A stretch of DNA of 64,000 bases from Oleispirillum sp963668495 (GCA_963668495.1 OY764545.1:124001-188000); one strand, 5' to 3'; numbered from the stretch's first letter, positions 32,592 to 41,689 are shown. Notes: generated from the letters alone by a model not told the origin. A program made the numbers and translations.

Positions 32592-33614
32592 CTAGTCCTC
32601 AATATCAAACAGAACTTCGTCACGCCCCATCACTTCTTCGAAACCCAAATCCTTAAAAGTGGCCTTCATATGTGAGGGTAAAGGTGCCTCAACCTTCAGA
32701 ACTCCACCAGTGGGATGGGCAATATGTAGCGCCCGGGCATGCAAATGCATCTGCCGAATAACCGTTGCCCCTTCAGCCTCTGGCAGAAACGCATCGCGAC
32801 CGCCGTATTTGCCGTCACCAACGATGGGGGTGCCCATATACGCACAATGCACCCGCAACTGGTGAGTTCGCCCTGTACGGGGCATCATCGCAACCCAGGC
32901 GGCCCGTTTGCACACGGAGTCAATAACGCGAAAATCTGTCAGTGCGGATTTGCCTTCTTTTTCATCCACAACCATTTTTTCATTACCGCCATGACCTGCT
33001 TTGGCCAATGGCGCCACGATACACCCGTCGAGTGGGTCTGGTACCCCTGCCACAATGGCCCAATACAGTTTCTTTGTGGTACGTTCGCGGAAGGCCCGCG
33101 TTAGGGACTGTGCCACTTTACGGTTTCGCGCCAAGATCAAAACACCACTGGTGTCTTTATCCAGTCGATGAACCAGTCGCGGACGTTCTGCACTATCAAA
33201 TTTCAAGCCATCCAACAGTGCATCAATATGCATTGTTGTTTCTGTCCCCCCCTGCACGGCAATACCCGCAGGCTTATTCAGGACGATGACGTCATCATCC
33301 TTATGCAGCACCCATGACTGCACTTCAGCAATTTGTTTAGCCGTTAGCTTGACGGGTGCCTTTTGCTTTGGAGCGGTTTTCCCGTCACGAGGTGCAATAG
33401 GCGGAACTCGGACCACTTGCCCTTTTTCAACTCTGAAACTGGTTTTCACCCGTTTCCCATCCACCCGGACCTGCCCGGTTCGGCACAGTTTTTCCAATTG
33501 CCCACGCCCGCAGTTAGGCACATGCAGCAAAAACCATTTGTCCAAACGGATGCCGTCATCTTCTGCGGTCACATATACGGTTTGAACCGCAGGCTTCGAG
33601 GCTGTCTCTGTCAT
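32592..33614 (-). CDS. rluC: RluC-type 23S rRNA pseudouridine synthase
   Basis: 340 residues. An S4 RNA-binding domain (about 18-75: GIRLDKWFLLHVPNCGRGQLEKLCRTGQVRVDGKRV) precedes the synthase domain with catalytic Asp in L-V-H-R-L-D-K-D-T-S-G-V (about 146-157) and the family block MPRTGRTHQLRVHCAYMGTPIVGD. It converts uridines in 23S rRNA to pseudouridine; by family these are the 955/2504/2580 type sites (E. coli numbering). Last gene of the degP-rarA-crcB-rluC run. Confidence 0.92.
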   Translation of the reverse strand: MTETASKPAVQTVYVTAEDDGIRLDKWFLLHVPNCGRGQLEKLCRTGQVRVDGKRVKTSFRVEKGQVVRVPPIAPRDGKTAPKQKAPVKLTAKQIAEVQSWVLHKDDDVIVLNKPAGIAVQGGTETTMHIDALLDGLKFDSAERPRLVHRLDKDTSGVLILARNRKVAQSLTRAFRERTTKKLYWAIVAGVPDPLDGCIVAPLAKAGHGGNEKMVVDEKEGKSALTDFRVIDSVCKRAAWVAMMPRTGRTHQLRVHCAYMGTPIVGDGKYGGRDAFLPEAEGATVIRQMHLHARALHIAHPTGGVLKVEAPLPSHMKATFKDLGFEEVMGRDEVLFDIED

Positions 33615-33625
33615 TTATATTTATC

Positions 33626-34015
33626 CTATGCCGCAAAAATCTGGCGTACGAGAAAAATAGCCAGATAAAGCGCTGACAATCCGGCGACCAATGTCCCGGA
33701 AACATACAAAAAGCTAATCATCATTTGTCCACGTTGGAACAATACGGCAGCGTCCAAAGCAAATGATGAGAATGTCGTAAAGCCACCGAGCACACCCACA
33801 GCGGCAAAGGCTCGAAATTCCTGACTGACGCTGAACCGCAGCGCCAATGCCTCGATCAACACTCCCATAAGGAAAGCTCCGACGATATTGACGGTAAGGG
33901 TACCCCACGGAAAACCGGAACCAAGCAGCCGCCCCATCAATATGCCAGTCAAATAGCGACCGACGCTACCGACTGCGCCACCACATGCCACAGCAGCGAT
34001 TACAGTCCAGTTCAT
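33626..34015 (-). CDS. crcB: Fluoride channel CrcB/Fluc
   Basis: 129 residues with four short spans. Family motifs: A-C-G-G-A-V-G-S-V-G-R-Y near the N-terminus, GTLTVNIVGAFLMGVL with the pore Asn, and GVLGGFTTFSSFALD with the Phe-Thr track. Works as a dual-topology dimer that lets F- leave the cell. The ATG overlaps the rarA stop (ATGA), so expression is coupled to rarA; no fluoride riboswitch can precede it here. Confidence 0.95.
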   Translation of the reverse strand: MNWTVIAAVACGGAVGSVGRYLTGILMGRLLGSGFPWGTLTVNIVGAFLMGVLIEALALRFSVSQEFRAFAAVGVLGGFTTFSSFALDAAVLFQRGQMMISFLYVSGTLVAGLSALYLAIFLVRQIFAA

Positions 34016-35388
34016 AAGTCATCATCCTCTATATCGGCTTTGTCAGCCTTCTCAGCCCGAAGGCGATCCCAGTACGCCAAACGCTTTGTAATGTCACGTT
34101 CAAAACCGCGCTCAAAAGGATGGTAAAATTTTTGCCGTTTCATGCCATCAGGGAAATAATTCTGGCCCGAGAACCCATCCTTGGTTTCAGGATCATATTG
34201 ATAGCCAGCATTGTACCCCAATTCCTTCATCAACTTGGTCGGCGCATTGAGGATGTGCATAGGCGGGGCCAATGACCCGGTTTTCTTTGCCGTCGCCAAG
34301 GCGGCTTTATGCGCGGCATAGGCTCCGATGGATTTTGGTGCCGTCCCAAGATAAACCACAAGGTAACTTAGGGCTAAATCGCCCTCTGGCGAGCCAAGCC
34401 GATCATACGCCTCCCATGTTGCAATAGCCTGCGTCAAAGCATTCGGGTCAGCGAGGCCAATATCTTCGACCGCAAACCGCGTCAAACGACGCAATATATA
34501 TGCAGGATCTTCACCACCATCCAGCATTCTCGCCAGCCAGTATAATGCGGCGTCTGGATCAGAGCCGCGCAATGACTTATGCAAAGCGGAAATCAGATTG
34601 TAGTGCCCTTCACCGGACTTATCAAAAACCGGAGCCCGACGTTGGACCACATGGCTCAATTGCGCCGAAGAAAAGATTTCCCCTTCCCCTGCCATGGCGT
34701 ATATGGCTTCCACCATATTCAAAAGACTGCGCCCATCACCGTCCGCCATGGCTTTCAATGCTTCACGCGCGTCGGCATCCACAGGCAATGGGGCAGATAT
34801 ATCGTCTTCTGCCCGTGCCAATAATCCTTCAAGTGCGGCATCGTCCAAACGCTTCAGCACCATCACCTGACACCGGGACATCAACGCCGCATTCAATTCA
34901 AATGATGGGTTTTCAGTTGTCGCACCCACCAAAACTACTGTGCCATCTTCGACAAATGGCAAAAAGCTATCCTGCTGGGCTTTATTGAAACGGTGAATTT
35001 CATCCACAAACAGCAACGTTCCGCGACCCAGTTTGGCCCGGTTATCTTTCGCCTTCTCGAACACTTTACGCAGATCCGCAACGCCTGAGAAAACGGCAGA
35101 TAAAGGTTGGAAGACCAAATCCGTATGCTGAGCCAATGCCCGCGCCATGGTTGTTTTGCCGCAACCGGGAGGCCCCCATAAGATCAATGATGGAATACGG
35201 CCTGCCGCAATTTGCCGTCCCAGCGGACCATCCGCCGCCAGAATGTGTTCTTGTCCCAAAATATCGGACAAGGTTAGCGGGCGCAAACGATCGGCAAGAG
35301 GGTGCGGCGCATGTGCGGAAGTCGAGTCCATACCCTGTACCTGTCCATCACACAATTCCGGCAAATCGTCAAATAGGCCCGCCGCCAT
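34012..35388 (-). CDS. rarA: Replication-associated recombination ATPase RarA/MgsA
   Basis: 458 residues. An AAA+ protein of the clamp-loader type that acts at stalled replication forks. Walker A G-P-P-G-C-G-K-T is at 72-79 and Walker B L-L-F-V-D-E-I-H-R-F near 124; the sensor ATTENPSFELNAALMSRC and the C-terminal tetramerisation region (SALHKSLRGSDPDAALYWLARMLDGGEDP, then GYNAGYQYDP) are complete. The first 30 residues are extra compared with E. coli. Ribosome site GGGGACGGG precedes ATG 35388. It lies 17 bases after degP and overlaps crcB. Confidence 0.96.
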   Translation of the reverse strand: MAAGLFDDLPELCDGQVQGMDSTSAHAPHPLADRLRPLTLSDILGQEHILAADGPLGRQIAAGRIPSLILWGPPGCGKTTMARALAQHTDLVFQPLSAVFSGVADLRKVFEKAKDNRAKLGRGTLLFVDEIHRFNKAQQDSFLPFVEDGTVVLVGATTENPSFELNAALMSRCQVMVLKRLDDAALEGLLARAEDDISAPLPVDADAREALKAMADGDGRSLLNMVEAIYAMAGEGEIFSSAQLSHVVQRRAPVFDKSGEGHYNLISALHKSLRGSDPDAALYWLARMLDGGEDPAYILRRLTRFAVEDIGLADPNALTQAIATWEAYDRLGSPEGDLALSYLVVYLGTAPKSIGAYAAHKAALATAKKTGSLAPPMHILNAPTKLMKELGYNAGYQYDPETKDGFSGQNYFPDGMKRQKFYHPFERGFERDITKRLAYWDRLRAEKADKADIEDDDL

Positions 35389-35405
35389 ACCCGTCCCCTT
35401 TCCGT

Positions 35406-36836
35406 CTAGCGCACGTTAACTTGTAATTTTTTGCCATTCCGGTCGATTTCAATATGCCAACCTTTATCGGATTTGCGTAAAGATTTCAAAACGGCACTTA
35501 CACGTTTCACGGATTGCCCATTAATTTCAAGCAGGCGATCCCCCGGACGGAATCCAAAACGAGCTGCATAAGACCCATTTTCCACATCCAGAACCACGAC
35601 ACCACCATTGCGAAGTGGCAGACCGGTTTCCTCAGCCAAAGCCGGGTTCAGGTTGGCAATGGTTGCCCCACTCAGCGGCGTCCGACCGGGAACAATTTTT
35701 TCATCCCGAGCCGGCTTTTCAGGCGGAGCAATCAGCATTGCAGACAGATCTAAGGTCTTACCATGACGCATAACGGTTAAATGGGCCGTATCACCAACCG
35801 GGATCGTCGCAAGCCGATAACGCAAGCTGGCAACATCCAAAACATCATGACCATTCACGGCCACGACCAAATCGCCATCACGCAATCCCGCCGAAGCTGC
35901 CGGACTATCCGGCATAATATCGCTAATAATTGCCCCACGCGGCACAGCCATGCCAAGGCTATCAGCCATTTCTTGTGTAATGGTTTCTCCGGCGGCCCCA
36001 AACCACGCGCGGATCGGTTTTCCGTGAACCAAAATACTGTGAGTGACGGCCTTCACCATTTGACTGGGGATAGCAAAACCAATACCGATGCTGCCGCTCC
36101 CTTTGCGGCTGTATATAGCCGAATTCAGCCCGACAAGGCGGCCTTGCATGTCCACCAATGCCCCACCAGAGTTACCGGGATTGATTGCAGCATCCGTTTG
36201 AATAAAGAACCCGTAGTCCGTAATGCCGACCGAGGTACGGGCAAGGGCTGAAACGATACCAGATGTAACGGTTTGTTGCAGGCCAAACGGGTTACCAATG
36301 GCAAGTACAATGTCACCAACCTCAAGACTATCTTCACTGCCGAACGAAAGTGCTGGCAATGCTTGACCCTTTGGAGAAATCCGTAACACTGCCAAATCAG
36401 TTTTTGGGTCTCGACCAACAAGTTCTGCCGGGAACTCCCGTCGATCCGCCAGAACAACAGTGATCTCAGTTGCGCCATCAATCACGTGATTGTTGGTCAC
36501 AATCACCCCCTTAGAATCAATAATGACCCCGGAGCCTAATGCTCGCTCGACCCGCTCCTTCGGCATGGTTTGGGCAAAGGGAAATGACTTGCCGAAAAAT
36601 TGACGGAAGAATGGATCATTAGCAAAGGGATTAACATTCTGGCGGACCTTGGTCACCTTCCGCGTATAAATGTTAACCACTGCCGGAGCCGTTTCCTTAA
36701 CCAAAGGCGCAAATGAGGCCTGTAACTGTACTTTCGAAGAAGGCACAGCCTTAACGGTCTCCGCATATGCTGGTGTCGGAACAAATGCTCCACCAACACA
36801 TGCCATCACAACAAAAGCAGCAGCAAATCGCAACAC
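35406..36836 (-). CDS. Periplasmic Do/DegP-type serine protease
   Basis: 476 residues. Signal peptide 1-25 (cleaved after AYA). Trypsin-like domain with His117 (T-N-N-H-V-I-D), Asp147 (K-T-D-L-A-V) and Ser223 (G-N-S-G-G-A-L-V-D), then two PDZ domains (about 255-360 and 375-470). It degrades or refolds damaged envelope proteins. All catalytic residues are present. In alphaproteobacteria this Deg protease regularly follows rplQ and precedes rarA, as here; a terminator separates it from rplQ, so it is probably separately transcribed. DegP versus DegQ cannot be settled. Confidence 0.95.
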   Translation of the reverse strand: MLRFAAAFVVMACVGGAFVPTPAYAETVKAVPSSKVQLQASFAPLVKETAPAVVNIYTRKVTKVRQNVNPFANDPFFRQFFGKSFPFAQTMPKERVERALGSGVIIDSKGVIVTNNHVIDGATEITVVLADRREFPAELVGRDPKTDLAVLRISPKGQALPALSFGSEDSLEVGDIVLAIGNPFGLQQTVTSGIVSALARTSVGITDYGFFIQTDAAINPGNSGGALVDMQGRLVGLNSAIYSRKGSGSIGIGFAIPSQMVKAVTHSILVHGKPIRAWFGAAGETITQEMADSLGMAVPRGAIISDIMPDSPAASAGLRDGDLVVAVNGHDVLDVASLRYRLATIPVGDTAHLTVMRHGKTLDLSAMLIAPPEKPARDEKIVPGRTPLSGATIANLNPALAEETGLPLRNGGVVVLDVENGSYAARFGFRPGDRLLEINGQSVKRVSAVLKSLRKSDKGWHIEIDRNGKKLQVNVR

Positions 36837-36860
36837 GGTTCCATTCCCTTCTTTCCAATA

Positions 36861-36888
36861 ATAAAGGCGACCATCTGGCCGCCTTTAT
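36861..36888 (-). terminator. Terminator of the alpha (rplQ) operon
   Basis: A 12-position stem ATAAAGGCGACC (36861-36872) with GGCCGCCTTTAT (36877-36888); the one mismatch is a G-T wobble on the minus strand, where TATTATTGG follows. It lies 36 bases past rplQ. Confidence 0.8.
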
Positions 36889-36924
36889 GTAAGGTGTATT
36901 CAGCAGTTGCTCAACGCTTGGGGC

Positions 36925-37356
36925 TTATGCCTCTGCGTTTTCCTCAACTTCATCAGCATCAATCATGGTCGGACCAGAGTCTTTGCCTTTAGCTTCGAGA
37001 TCACGGTCAACCAATTCGATCACAGCCATCGGTGCGCAGTCGCCATAACGGAAACCAGCTTGCAGGACGCGGGTGTAACCACCTTGGCGATCAGCATAAC
37101 GGTCTTTAATGACAGAGAACAGTTTTGCAACCATGGCTTCGTCGCGCAGTTTAGCGAATGCTTGACGACGTGCGTGCAGATCGCCGCGTTTACCAAGGGT
37201 AATGAGTTTCTCAACGTACGGGCGCAGTTCTTTGGCCTTCGGCAGAGTGGTTTTGATTTGTTCGTGCTTAATCAAAGCGCAAGCCAAGTTAGCAAACAAA
37301 GCCTTACGGTGAGCACTGGTCCGGTTTAGTTTCCGGCCTCCCATGCGGTGACGCAT
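36925..37356 (-). CDS. rplQ: 50S ribosomal protein L17
   Basis: 143 residues, starting M-R-H-R-M-G-G-R-K-L-N-R-T-S-A-H-R, the L17 signature. L17 packs near the exit of the 50S tunnel. The acidic C-terminal tail (ADEVEENAEA) is usual in alphaproteobacteria. Last gene of the alpha operon, 125 bases after rpoA; the spacer has no gene. A terminator follows. Confidence 0.98.
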   Translation of the reverse strand: MRHRMGGRKLNRTSAHRKALFANLACALIKHEQIKTTLPKAKELRPYVEKLITLGKRGDLHARRQAFAKLRDEAMVAKLFSVIKDRYADRQGGYTRVLQAGFRYGDCAPMAVIELVDRDLEAKGKDSGPTMIDADEVEENAEA

Positions 37357-37481
37357 AGCATCCTCCTAAATCTGTCGGCTCGCGCACGAGTCCGATCTAA
37401 CATACACAGCCGCCACTACCAATTTGGTGTGGACGGACGTGGCGGGCTCCCAATGAGCCCATTTCCAGTCCAAGGAACCGA

Positions 37482-38498
37482 TTAATACGGTTCTTCGAGT
37501 TTCTTCGCCAAATCTTCGATGTTTTCCGGCGGCCAGTTCGGGATATCCATTCCAAGATGCAGACCCATAGAAGCCAGAACTTCTTTGATTTCATTCAAAG
37601 ACTTACGACCGAAGTTCGGGGTGCGCAACATTTCTGTCTCGGTTTTCTGTACCAAATCACCGATATAAATAATGTTGTCGTTTTTCAAACAGTTCGCTGA
37701 ACGGACAGACAGTTCCAGTTCGTCAACCTTACGCAGCAGATTTTTGTTGAACGGCAGTTCATCTGCTTTTTCAGCTTCAGGCTGAGTTTGCGGTTCTTCG
37801 AAGTTCACGAACAACTGCATTTGATCCTGAATGATACGGGCAGCAAGAGCAACCGCATCTTCCGGTGTCACCGTACCATCTGTCGTCAAGTTCATCACCA
37901 GCTTGTCATAGTCAGTGACCTGACCTACGCGGGTGTTGTCAATTTCGTAAGCAACTTTCTTCACAGGGGAGAAAATCGCATCAACCGGAATAAGACCAAT
38001 CGGGCAGTCTTCCGGGCGGTTTTGTGCAGCCGGGACATAGCCCTTACCGGTATTAACGGTGAATTCGCATTTGAACACGGCACCTTCGTCCAGTGTACAG
38101 ATAACGCAATCCGGGTTCATAATTTCAATGTCTGCACCGGCGTCAATCATGCCTGCAGTCACAACACCGGGTCCGGTCATTTCCACGCTCATGCGTTTCG
38201 GACCTTCGGCGTGCATACGCAGGGCAATGCTTTTCACGTTCAGGATGATGTCAGTCACATCTTCGCGAACGCCCGGTACGGATGAGAATTCGTGCAGGAC
38301 GTTCTCAATTTGAATTGCGGTCACAGCCGCACCTTGAAGGGACGATAACAGTACACGACGGAGCGCGTTACCGACCGTCATACCAAAACCACGTTCCAAC
38401 GGTTCTGCGATAACTTTCGCTACGCAGTTCGGATCGTCGCCGGATTCAACCACCAGCTTGTTCGGTTTGATCAGTTCCTGCCAATTCTTCTGAATCAC
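37482..38498 (-). CDS. rpoA: RNA polymerase alpha subunit
   Basis: 338 residues from GTG 38498, giving the standard start M-I-Q-K-N-W-Q-E-L-I-K-P, with GAGG 6 bases before. An ATG four codons upstream lacks a ribosome site. The N-terminal domain (about 1-230) makes the dimer that holds beta and beta'; the C-terminal domain (about 255-320: LRKVDELELSVRSANCLKNDNIIYIGDLV) binds UP elements and activators. Between rpsK and this gene is a 112-base leader with a long hairpin. Confidence 0.98.
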   Translation of the reverse strand: MIQKNWQELIKPNKLVVESGDDPNCVAKVIAEPLERGFGMTVGNALRRVLLSSLQGAAVTAIQIENVLHEFSSVPGVREDVTDIILNVKSIALRMHAEGPKRMSVEMTGPGVVTAGMIDAGADIEIMNPDCVICTLDEGAVFKCEFTVNTGKGYVPAAQNRPEDCPIGLIPVDAIFSPVKKVAYEIDNTRVGQVTDYDKLVMNLTTDGTVTPEDAVALAARIIQDQMQLFVNFEEPQTQPEAEKADELPFNKNLLRKVDELELSVRSANCLKNDNIIYIGDLVQKTETEMLRTPNFGRKSLNEIKEVLASMGLHLGMDIPNWPPENIEDLAKKLEEPY

Positions 38499-38554
38499 GG
38501 GGTGCCTCATCAGACAGTAGAAGGGAGTATTCCCAAGGTGCCGAAACAGGTGAA

Positions 38555-38588
38555 ACGACGAGCCCAATCAATAAGGGGACCTCGCCGT
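38555..38588 (-). promoter_or_regulatory. Hairpin in the rpsK-rpoA spacer
   Basis: ACGACGAG (38555-38562) pairs with CTCGCCGT (38581-38588), one wobble, extended inward by CCC/GGG. No T-run follows, so this is a leader structure rather than a terminator. Confidence 0.5.
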
Positions 38589-38610
38589 CTACACCAATGA
38601 TTTATCGATC

Positions 38611-39003
38611 TTACACGCGGCGGCGCTTACGCGGGCGGCAGCCGTTGTGCGGGATCGGGGTCACGTCACGGATCGCGGAGATCGTGAAACCAACTGCCTG
38701 CAAAGCACGCAGAGCTGATTCACGGCCTGAACCCGGACCTTTGACTTCAACCTCAAGGTTTTTCATACCATGATCCATGGCCTTTTTGCCAGCATCCTCA
38801 GCTGCCATTTGTGCAGCATACGGAGTGGATTTACGAGAGCCCTTAAAGCCCATCATACCGGCAGAAGACCAAGAAATCGCGTTACCCTGTGCATCAGAGA
38901 TCGTGATCATGGTGTTGTTGAACGTTGAATTGACGTGCGCTACGCCATTTGCAATGTTCTTCCGTTCGCGACGACGCGGACGTGCAGCAGCTGCTTTAGC
39001 CAT
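38611..39003 (-). CDS. rpsK: 30S ribosomal protein S11
   Basis: 130 residues. Family blocks G-V-A-H-V-N-S-T-F-N-N-T, SSAGMMGFKGSRKSTPYAAQMAAEDA and the basic C-terminus H-N-G-C-R-P-R-K-R-R-R-V are intact. S11 sits on the 30S platform near the E-site mRNA. It begins 15 bases after rpsM. rpsD, which follows it in E. coli, is absent, as is usual in alphaproteobacteria. Confidence 0.98.
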   Translation of the reverse strand: MAKAAAARPRRRERKNIANGVAHVNSTFNNTMITISDAQGNAISWSSAGMMGFKGSRKSTPYAAQMAAEDAGKKAMDHGMKNLEVEVKGPGSGRESALRALQAVGFTISAIRDVTPIPHNGCRPRKRRRV

Positions 39004-39018
39004 TTGCTTATCAGCTCC

Positions 39019-39387
39019 TTATTTCTTTTTGCCAGCGATTGGTTTAGCCGGACCTTTACGGGTACGCGCGTTTGTGTGCGTCCGTTGTCCGCGAACCGGA
39101 AGGCCACGACGGTGGCGCAAGCCACGGTAGCATTTCAGGTCCATAAGCCGTTTGATATTCATCGTTGTTTCACGACGCAAGTCGCCTTCAACGGTGTAAT
39201 CGCTATCGATAATTTCACGAATGCGCAGAACTTCGTCATCCGACAGTTCGTTCACGCGACGTTCTTCGCTGATACCGACCTTCTCGCAGATCTCCTTGGA
39301 CATCTTCGGGCCAATGCCATAGATGTAGGTCAAGGCGATCAATACGCGTTTGTTGGTCGGGATATTAACGCCTGCAATACGCGCCAA
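39019..39387 (-). CDS. rpsM: 30S ribosomal protein S13
   Basis: 122 residues, starting M-A-R-I-A-G-V-N-I-P-T-N-K-R. The helical core and basic C-terminal tail (ARTRKGPAKPIAGKKK), which reaches toward the P-site tRNA, are complete. S13 bridges the 30S head to the 50S. First gene of the alpha operon; a consensus promoter and a small hairpin lie in the 123-base spacer behind adk. Confidence 0.98.
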   Translation of the reverse strand: MARIAGVNIPTNKRVLIALTYIYGIGPKMSKEICEKVGISEERRVNELSDDEVLRIREIIDSDYTVEGDLRRETTMNIKRLMDLKCYRGLRHRRGLPVRGQRTHTNARTRKGPAKPIAGKKK

Positions 39388-39406
39388 TGCCGCTCTCCTA
39401 GCCTTT

Positions 39407-39425
39407 TACGTTGATTGTCAACGTA
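39407..39425 (-). promoter_or_regulatory. Leader hairpin before rpsM
   Basis: A perfect 8-bp inverted repeat TACGTTGA/TCAACGTA with a TTG loop, about 20 bases after the predicted start of the rpsM promoter and before the rpsM ribosome site. Confidence 0.5.
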
Positions 39426-39451
39426 TGATATTGGAAATCTGAGGTCGCGGG

Positions 39452-39479
39452 ATTATACGCAAGAATAATCCCGAGTCAA
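39452..39479 (-). promoter_or_regulatory. Sigma70 promoter of the alpha operon (rpsM-rpsK-rpoA-rplQ)
   Basis: Minus strand TTGACT (39479-39474), 16-base spacer, and a perfect TATAAT (39457-39452). Predicted start near 39445, about 58 bases before rpsM. An inverted repeat CGGGATTAT/ATAATCCCG (39448-39456 with 39465-39473) covers the -10 and part of the spacer. Confidence 0.8.
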
Positions 39480-39510
39480 CGACTTCCCATACGCACATCA
39501 ACAAATATGA

Positions 39511-40179
39511 TCAAACGAGCTGTTCGCTCGCCACGATATCCACCAACTGCTGCGTCACCTGATCAATCGGTGCTGCACCATCGATGGTTTTGAGCAAACC
39601 GCGCTCTGCATAAAACGGCAGCAGCGGCGCAGTTTGTTCATGATATGCATCAAGCCGTGTTCCCACGGTTTCGGCAGTATCATCCTTGCGGCGCACAAAC
39701 TCTGTGCTGCCACAAGCATCACAAACCCCCTCAGTCTTCGGGGTTTGGAACGTATCATGATAGCCGGCGCCACATTTGCCACAGGCATAGCGCCCCGTAA
39801 TACGTTCCACAATCATTTCGTCGGGAACCTGAACTTCAATAACTGCGTCCAGCGTCATCCCTTTATCTTTTAACATAACTTCAAGGGCTTCGGCTTGCGG
39901 AATCGTCCGCGGAAACCCATCAAGAATGAAACCATTCTTGCAATCATCTTCGGAAATACGGGCAGAAATAACACCAACCATCACATCGTCCGGAACCAAT
40001 TGCCCAGCTTCCATGATTTTTTGCGCTTTCTGACCAATCTCTGTCCCAGCCTTAACCGCTGCTCGCAACATATCACCAGTGGAAAGTTGTACCATCCCAA
40101 ATTTGTCTTCAAGCACCTTTGCTTGCGTCCCTTTGCCACCACCGGGCGGCCCCATCAGAATAATACGCTTACTTTCCAT
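39511..40179 (-). CDS. adk: Adenylate kinase, zinc-lid form
   Basis: 222 residues from ATG 40179. P-loop G-P-P-G-G-G-K-G-T at 10-18. The LID carries four cysteines (133, 136, 153 and 156; C-G-K-C and C-D-A-C), the zinc-binding long form usual in alphaproteobacteria. It interconverts AMP + ATP and 2 ADP. It lies 50 bases after secY, in the normal place for the class; the next gene, rpsM, has its own promoter. Confidence 0.97.
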   Translation of the reverse strand: MESKRIILMGPPGGGKGTQAKVLEDKFGMVQLSTGDMLRAAVKAGTEIGQKAQKIMEAGQLVPDDVMVGVISARISEDDCKNGFILDGFPRTIPQAEALEVMLKDKGMTLDAVIEVQVPDEMIVERITGRYACGKCGAGYHDTFQTPKTEGVCDACGSTEFVRRKDDTAETVGTRLDAYHEQTAPLLPFYAERGLLKTIDGAAPIDQVTQQLVDIVASEQLV

Positions 40180-40229
40180 GTTTCCATCGCGGCACAAAGG
40201 CCGTCCCCCTTGTTAACTAAACTTTCGGA

Positions 40230-41588
40230 TTAGCGACGACGCGCACTCCGGTTGCCCAATTTAGACCGTTTGACAAGACCTTCATATTGATGAGCAAGCA
40301 TGTGTGACTGAACCTGTGTCACCGTGTCCATGGTCACCGAAACCACGATCAACAGGCTGGTACCACCAAAGTAGAACGGCAGCCCCCACTTAAACATCAG
40401 CAGTTCAGGCAGCATGGTAATTGCAACCAAGTACACCGCACCAACAGCAGTCAAACGAGTCAGAACAAAGCGCAGGTAATCAGCCGTATTCTTACCCGGA
40501 CGAATACCAGGAACAAAACCACCACCTTTTTTCAGGTTGTCAGCGGTATCATCAGGATTAAACACCACTTGCGTATAAAAGAACGCAAAGAAGACAACCA
40601 AGGCAGAGAATGCAACCATATAAACAGGGTTACCACGTCCGAACATCGCTAGAATGGGTTGCAGCCATTCAGGGGTACCCGCACCAGCCATCTGTGCATA
40701 CGTCACCGGAAGCCCCATTAACGCAGAGGCAAAGATCGGCGGAATCACACCAGATGTATTGATTTTCAACGGCATATGCTGAGTTTCACCGCCAGTCATC
40801 CGTGTCGCAGACACCTGACGCTTCGGGTATTGAACCAAAAGACGACGTTGGGCGCGTTCAACAAAGACGATACCAGCAACAACCAGCAGAGCCATAACAA
40901 GGAAACCAAGAATGACAAACGCAGGAAGCGCGCCAGTCTTACCCAGTTCAAGAGTTTGGGCCAAGGCCGCCGGAATTCCGGCCACAATACCAGCAAAGAT
41001 GATCAGAGAGATACCGTTACCAATACCGCGGGAAGTGATTTGCTCACCAAGCCACATCAGGAACATAGTGCCGCCGACCAAGGTCACGACCGTAACGGCA
41101 CGGAAGAAAGTCCCCGGATCCAGTACGGCAGTTTGCCCTGTAGCAGTGGCCATATTCTCAAGACCCGTTGCAATGCCATAGGCCTGAGCAGCGGCAAGGA
41201 TAACAGTCAGATAGCGCGTATATTGATTAATCTTCTTCCGACCCGCTTCACCCTCTTTTTTCAGTTGGGCAACCGTATCAGAAGCAATCCCCATCAACTG
41301 CATGATAATGGATGCAGAGATATACGGCATAATACCCAAAGCAAGAATCGACATCCGGCTCAACGCACCACCGGCAAACATATCGAAATTGCCAAGAATG
41401 CCACCACCATGTTGTTGGAAGACATCTTCAAGAATGTGCGGGTCAATACCTGGCACAGGAACCCAGGTTCCAAGGCGGTAGATAACCAAAATGAAAAGGG
41501 TAAACCAGATACGTTGTTTAAGCTCTGTCGCTTTGGACAGTGCGCCCCAGCTCATATTCGCGGCGAGTTGTTCTGCAGCAGATGCCAT
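40230..41588 (-). CDS. secY: Protein translocase subunit SecY
   Basis: 452 residues with ten membrane spans, the pore of the Sec translocon for protein export and insertion. Family marks: ALGIMPYISASIIMQLM in span 2, the plug and IGNGISLIIFAGI, RRLLVQYPKRQV before span 6, and KGGGFVPGIRPGKNTADYL in the cytosolic loop that meets SecA and the ribosome. It is separated from rplO by a 149-base spacer with a strong stem and a possible promoter, an unusually wide gap for this operon. Confidence 0.97.
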   Translation of the reverse strand: MASAAEQLAANMSWGALSKATELKQRIWFTLFILVIYRLGTWVPVPGIDPHILEDVFQQHGGGILGNFDMFAGGALSRMSILALGIMPYISASIIMQLMGIASDTVAQLKKEGEAGRKKINQYTRYLTVILAAAQAYGIATGLENMATATGQTAVLDPGTFFRAVTVVTLVGGTMFLMWLGEQITSRGIGNGISLIIFAGIVAGIPAALAQTLELGKTGALPAFVILGFLVMALLVVAGIVFVERAQRRLLVQYPKRQVSATRMTGGETQHMPLKINTSGVIPPIFASALMGLPVTYAQMAGAGTPEWLQPILAMFGRGNPVYMVAFSALVVFFAFFYTQVVFNPDDTADNLKKGGGFVPGIRPGKNTADYLRFVLTRLTAVGAVYLVAITMLPELLMFKWGLPFYFGGTSLLIVVSVTMDTVTQVQSHMLAHQYEGLVKRSKLGNRSARRR

Positions 41589-41632
41589 AAGACTTAGACC
41601 TCGGTCAGAAGCGTCCGAAACAATCCGTGGAC

Positions 41633-41660
41633 ATTAGAAAAATTTATATCCACGACGCAA
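41633..41660 (-). promoter_or_regulatory. Possible promoter for secY-adk
   Basis: Minus strand TTGCGT (41660-41655), 16-base spacer, TCTAAT (41638-41633), in an AT-rich spacer about 45 bases before secY. The -10 matches 5 of 6, the -35 only 3 of 6. Confidence 0.35.
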
Positions 41661-41689
41661 TAATTAAAAAGGTATCAACAAATCAGATA

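Noticed and set aside
34012..34030. Fluoride riboswitch for crcB
   Set aside because: crcB starts inside the end of rarA, leaving no leader for one.
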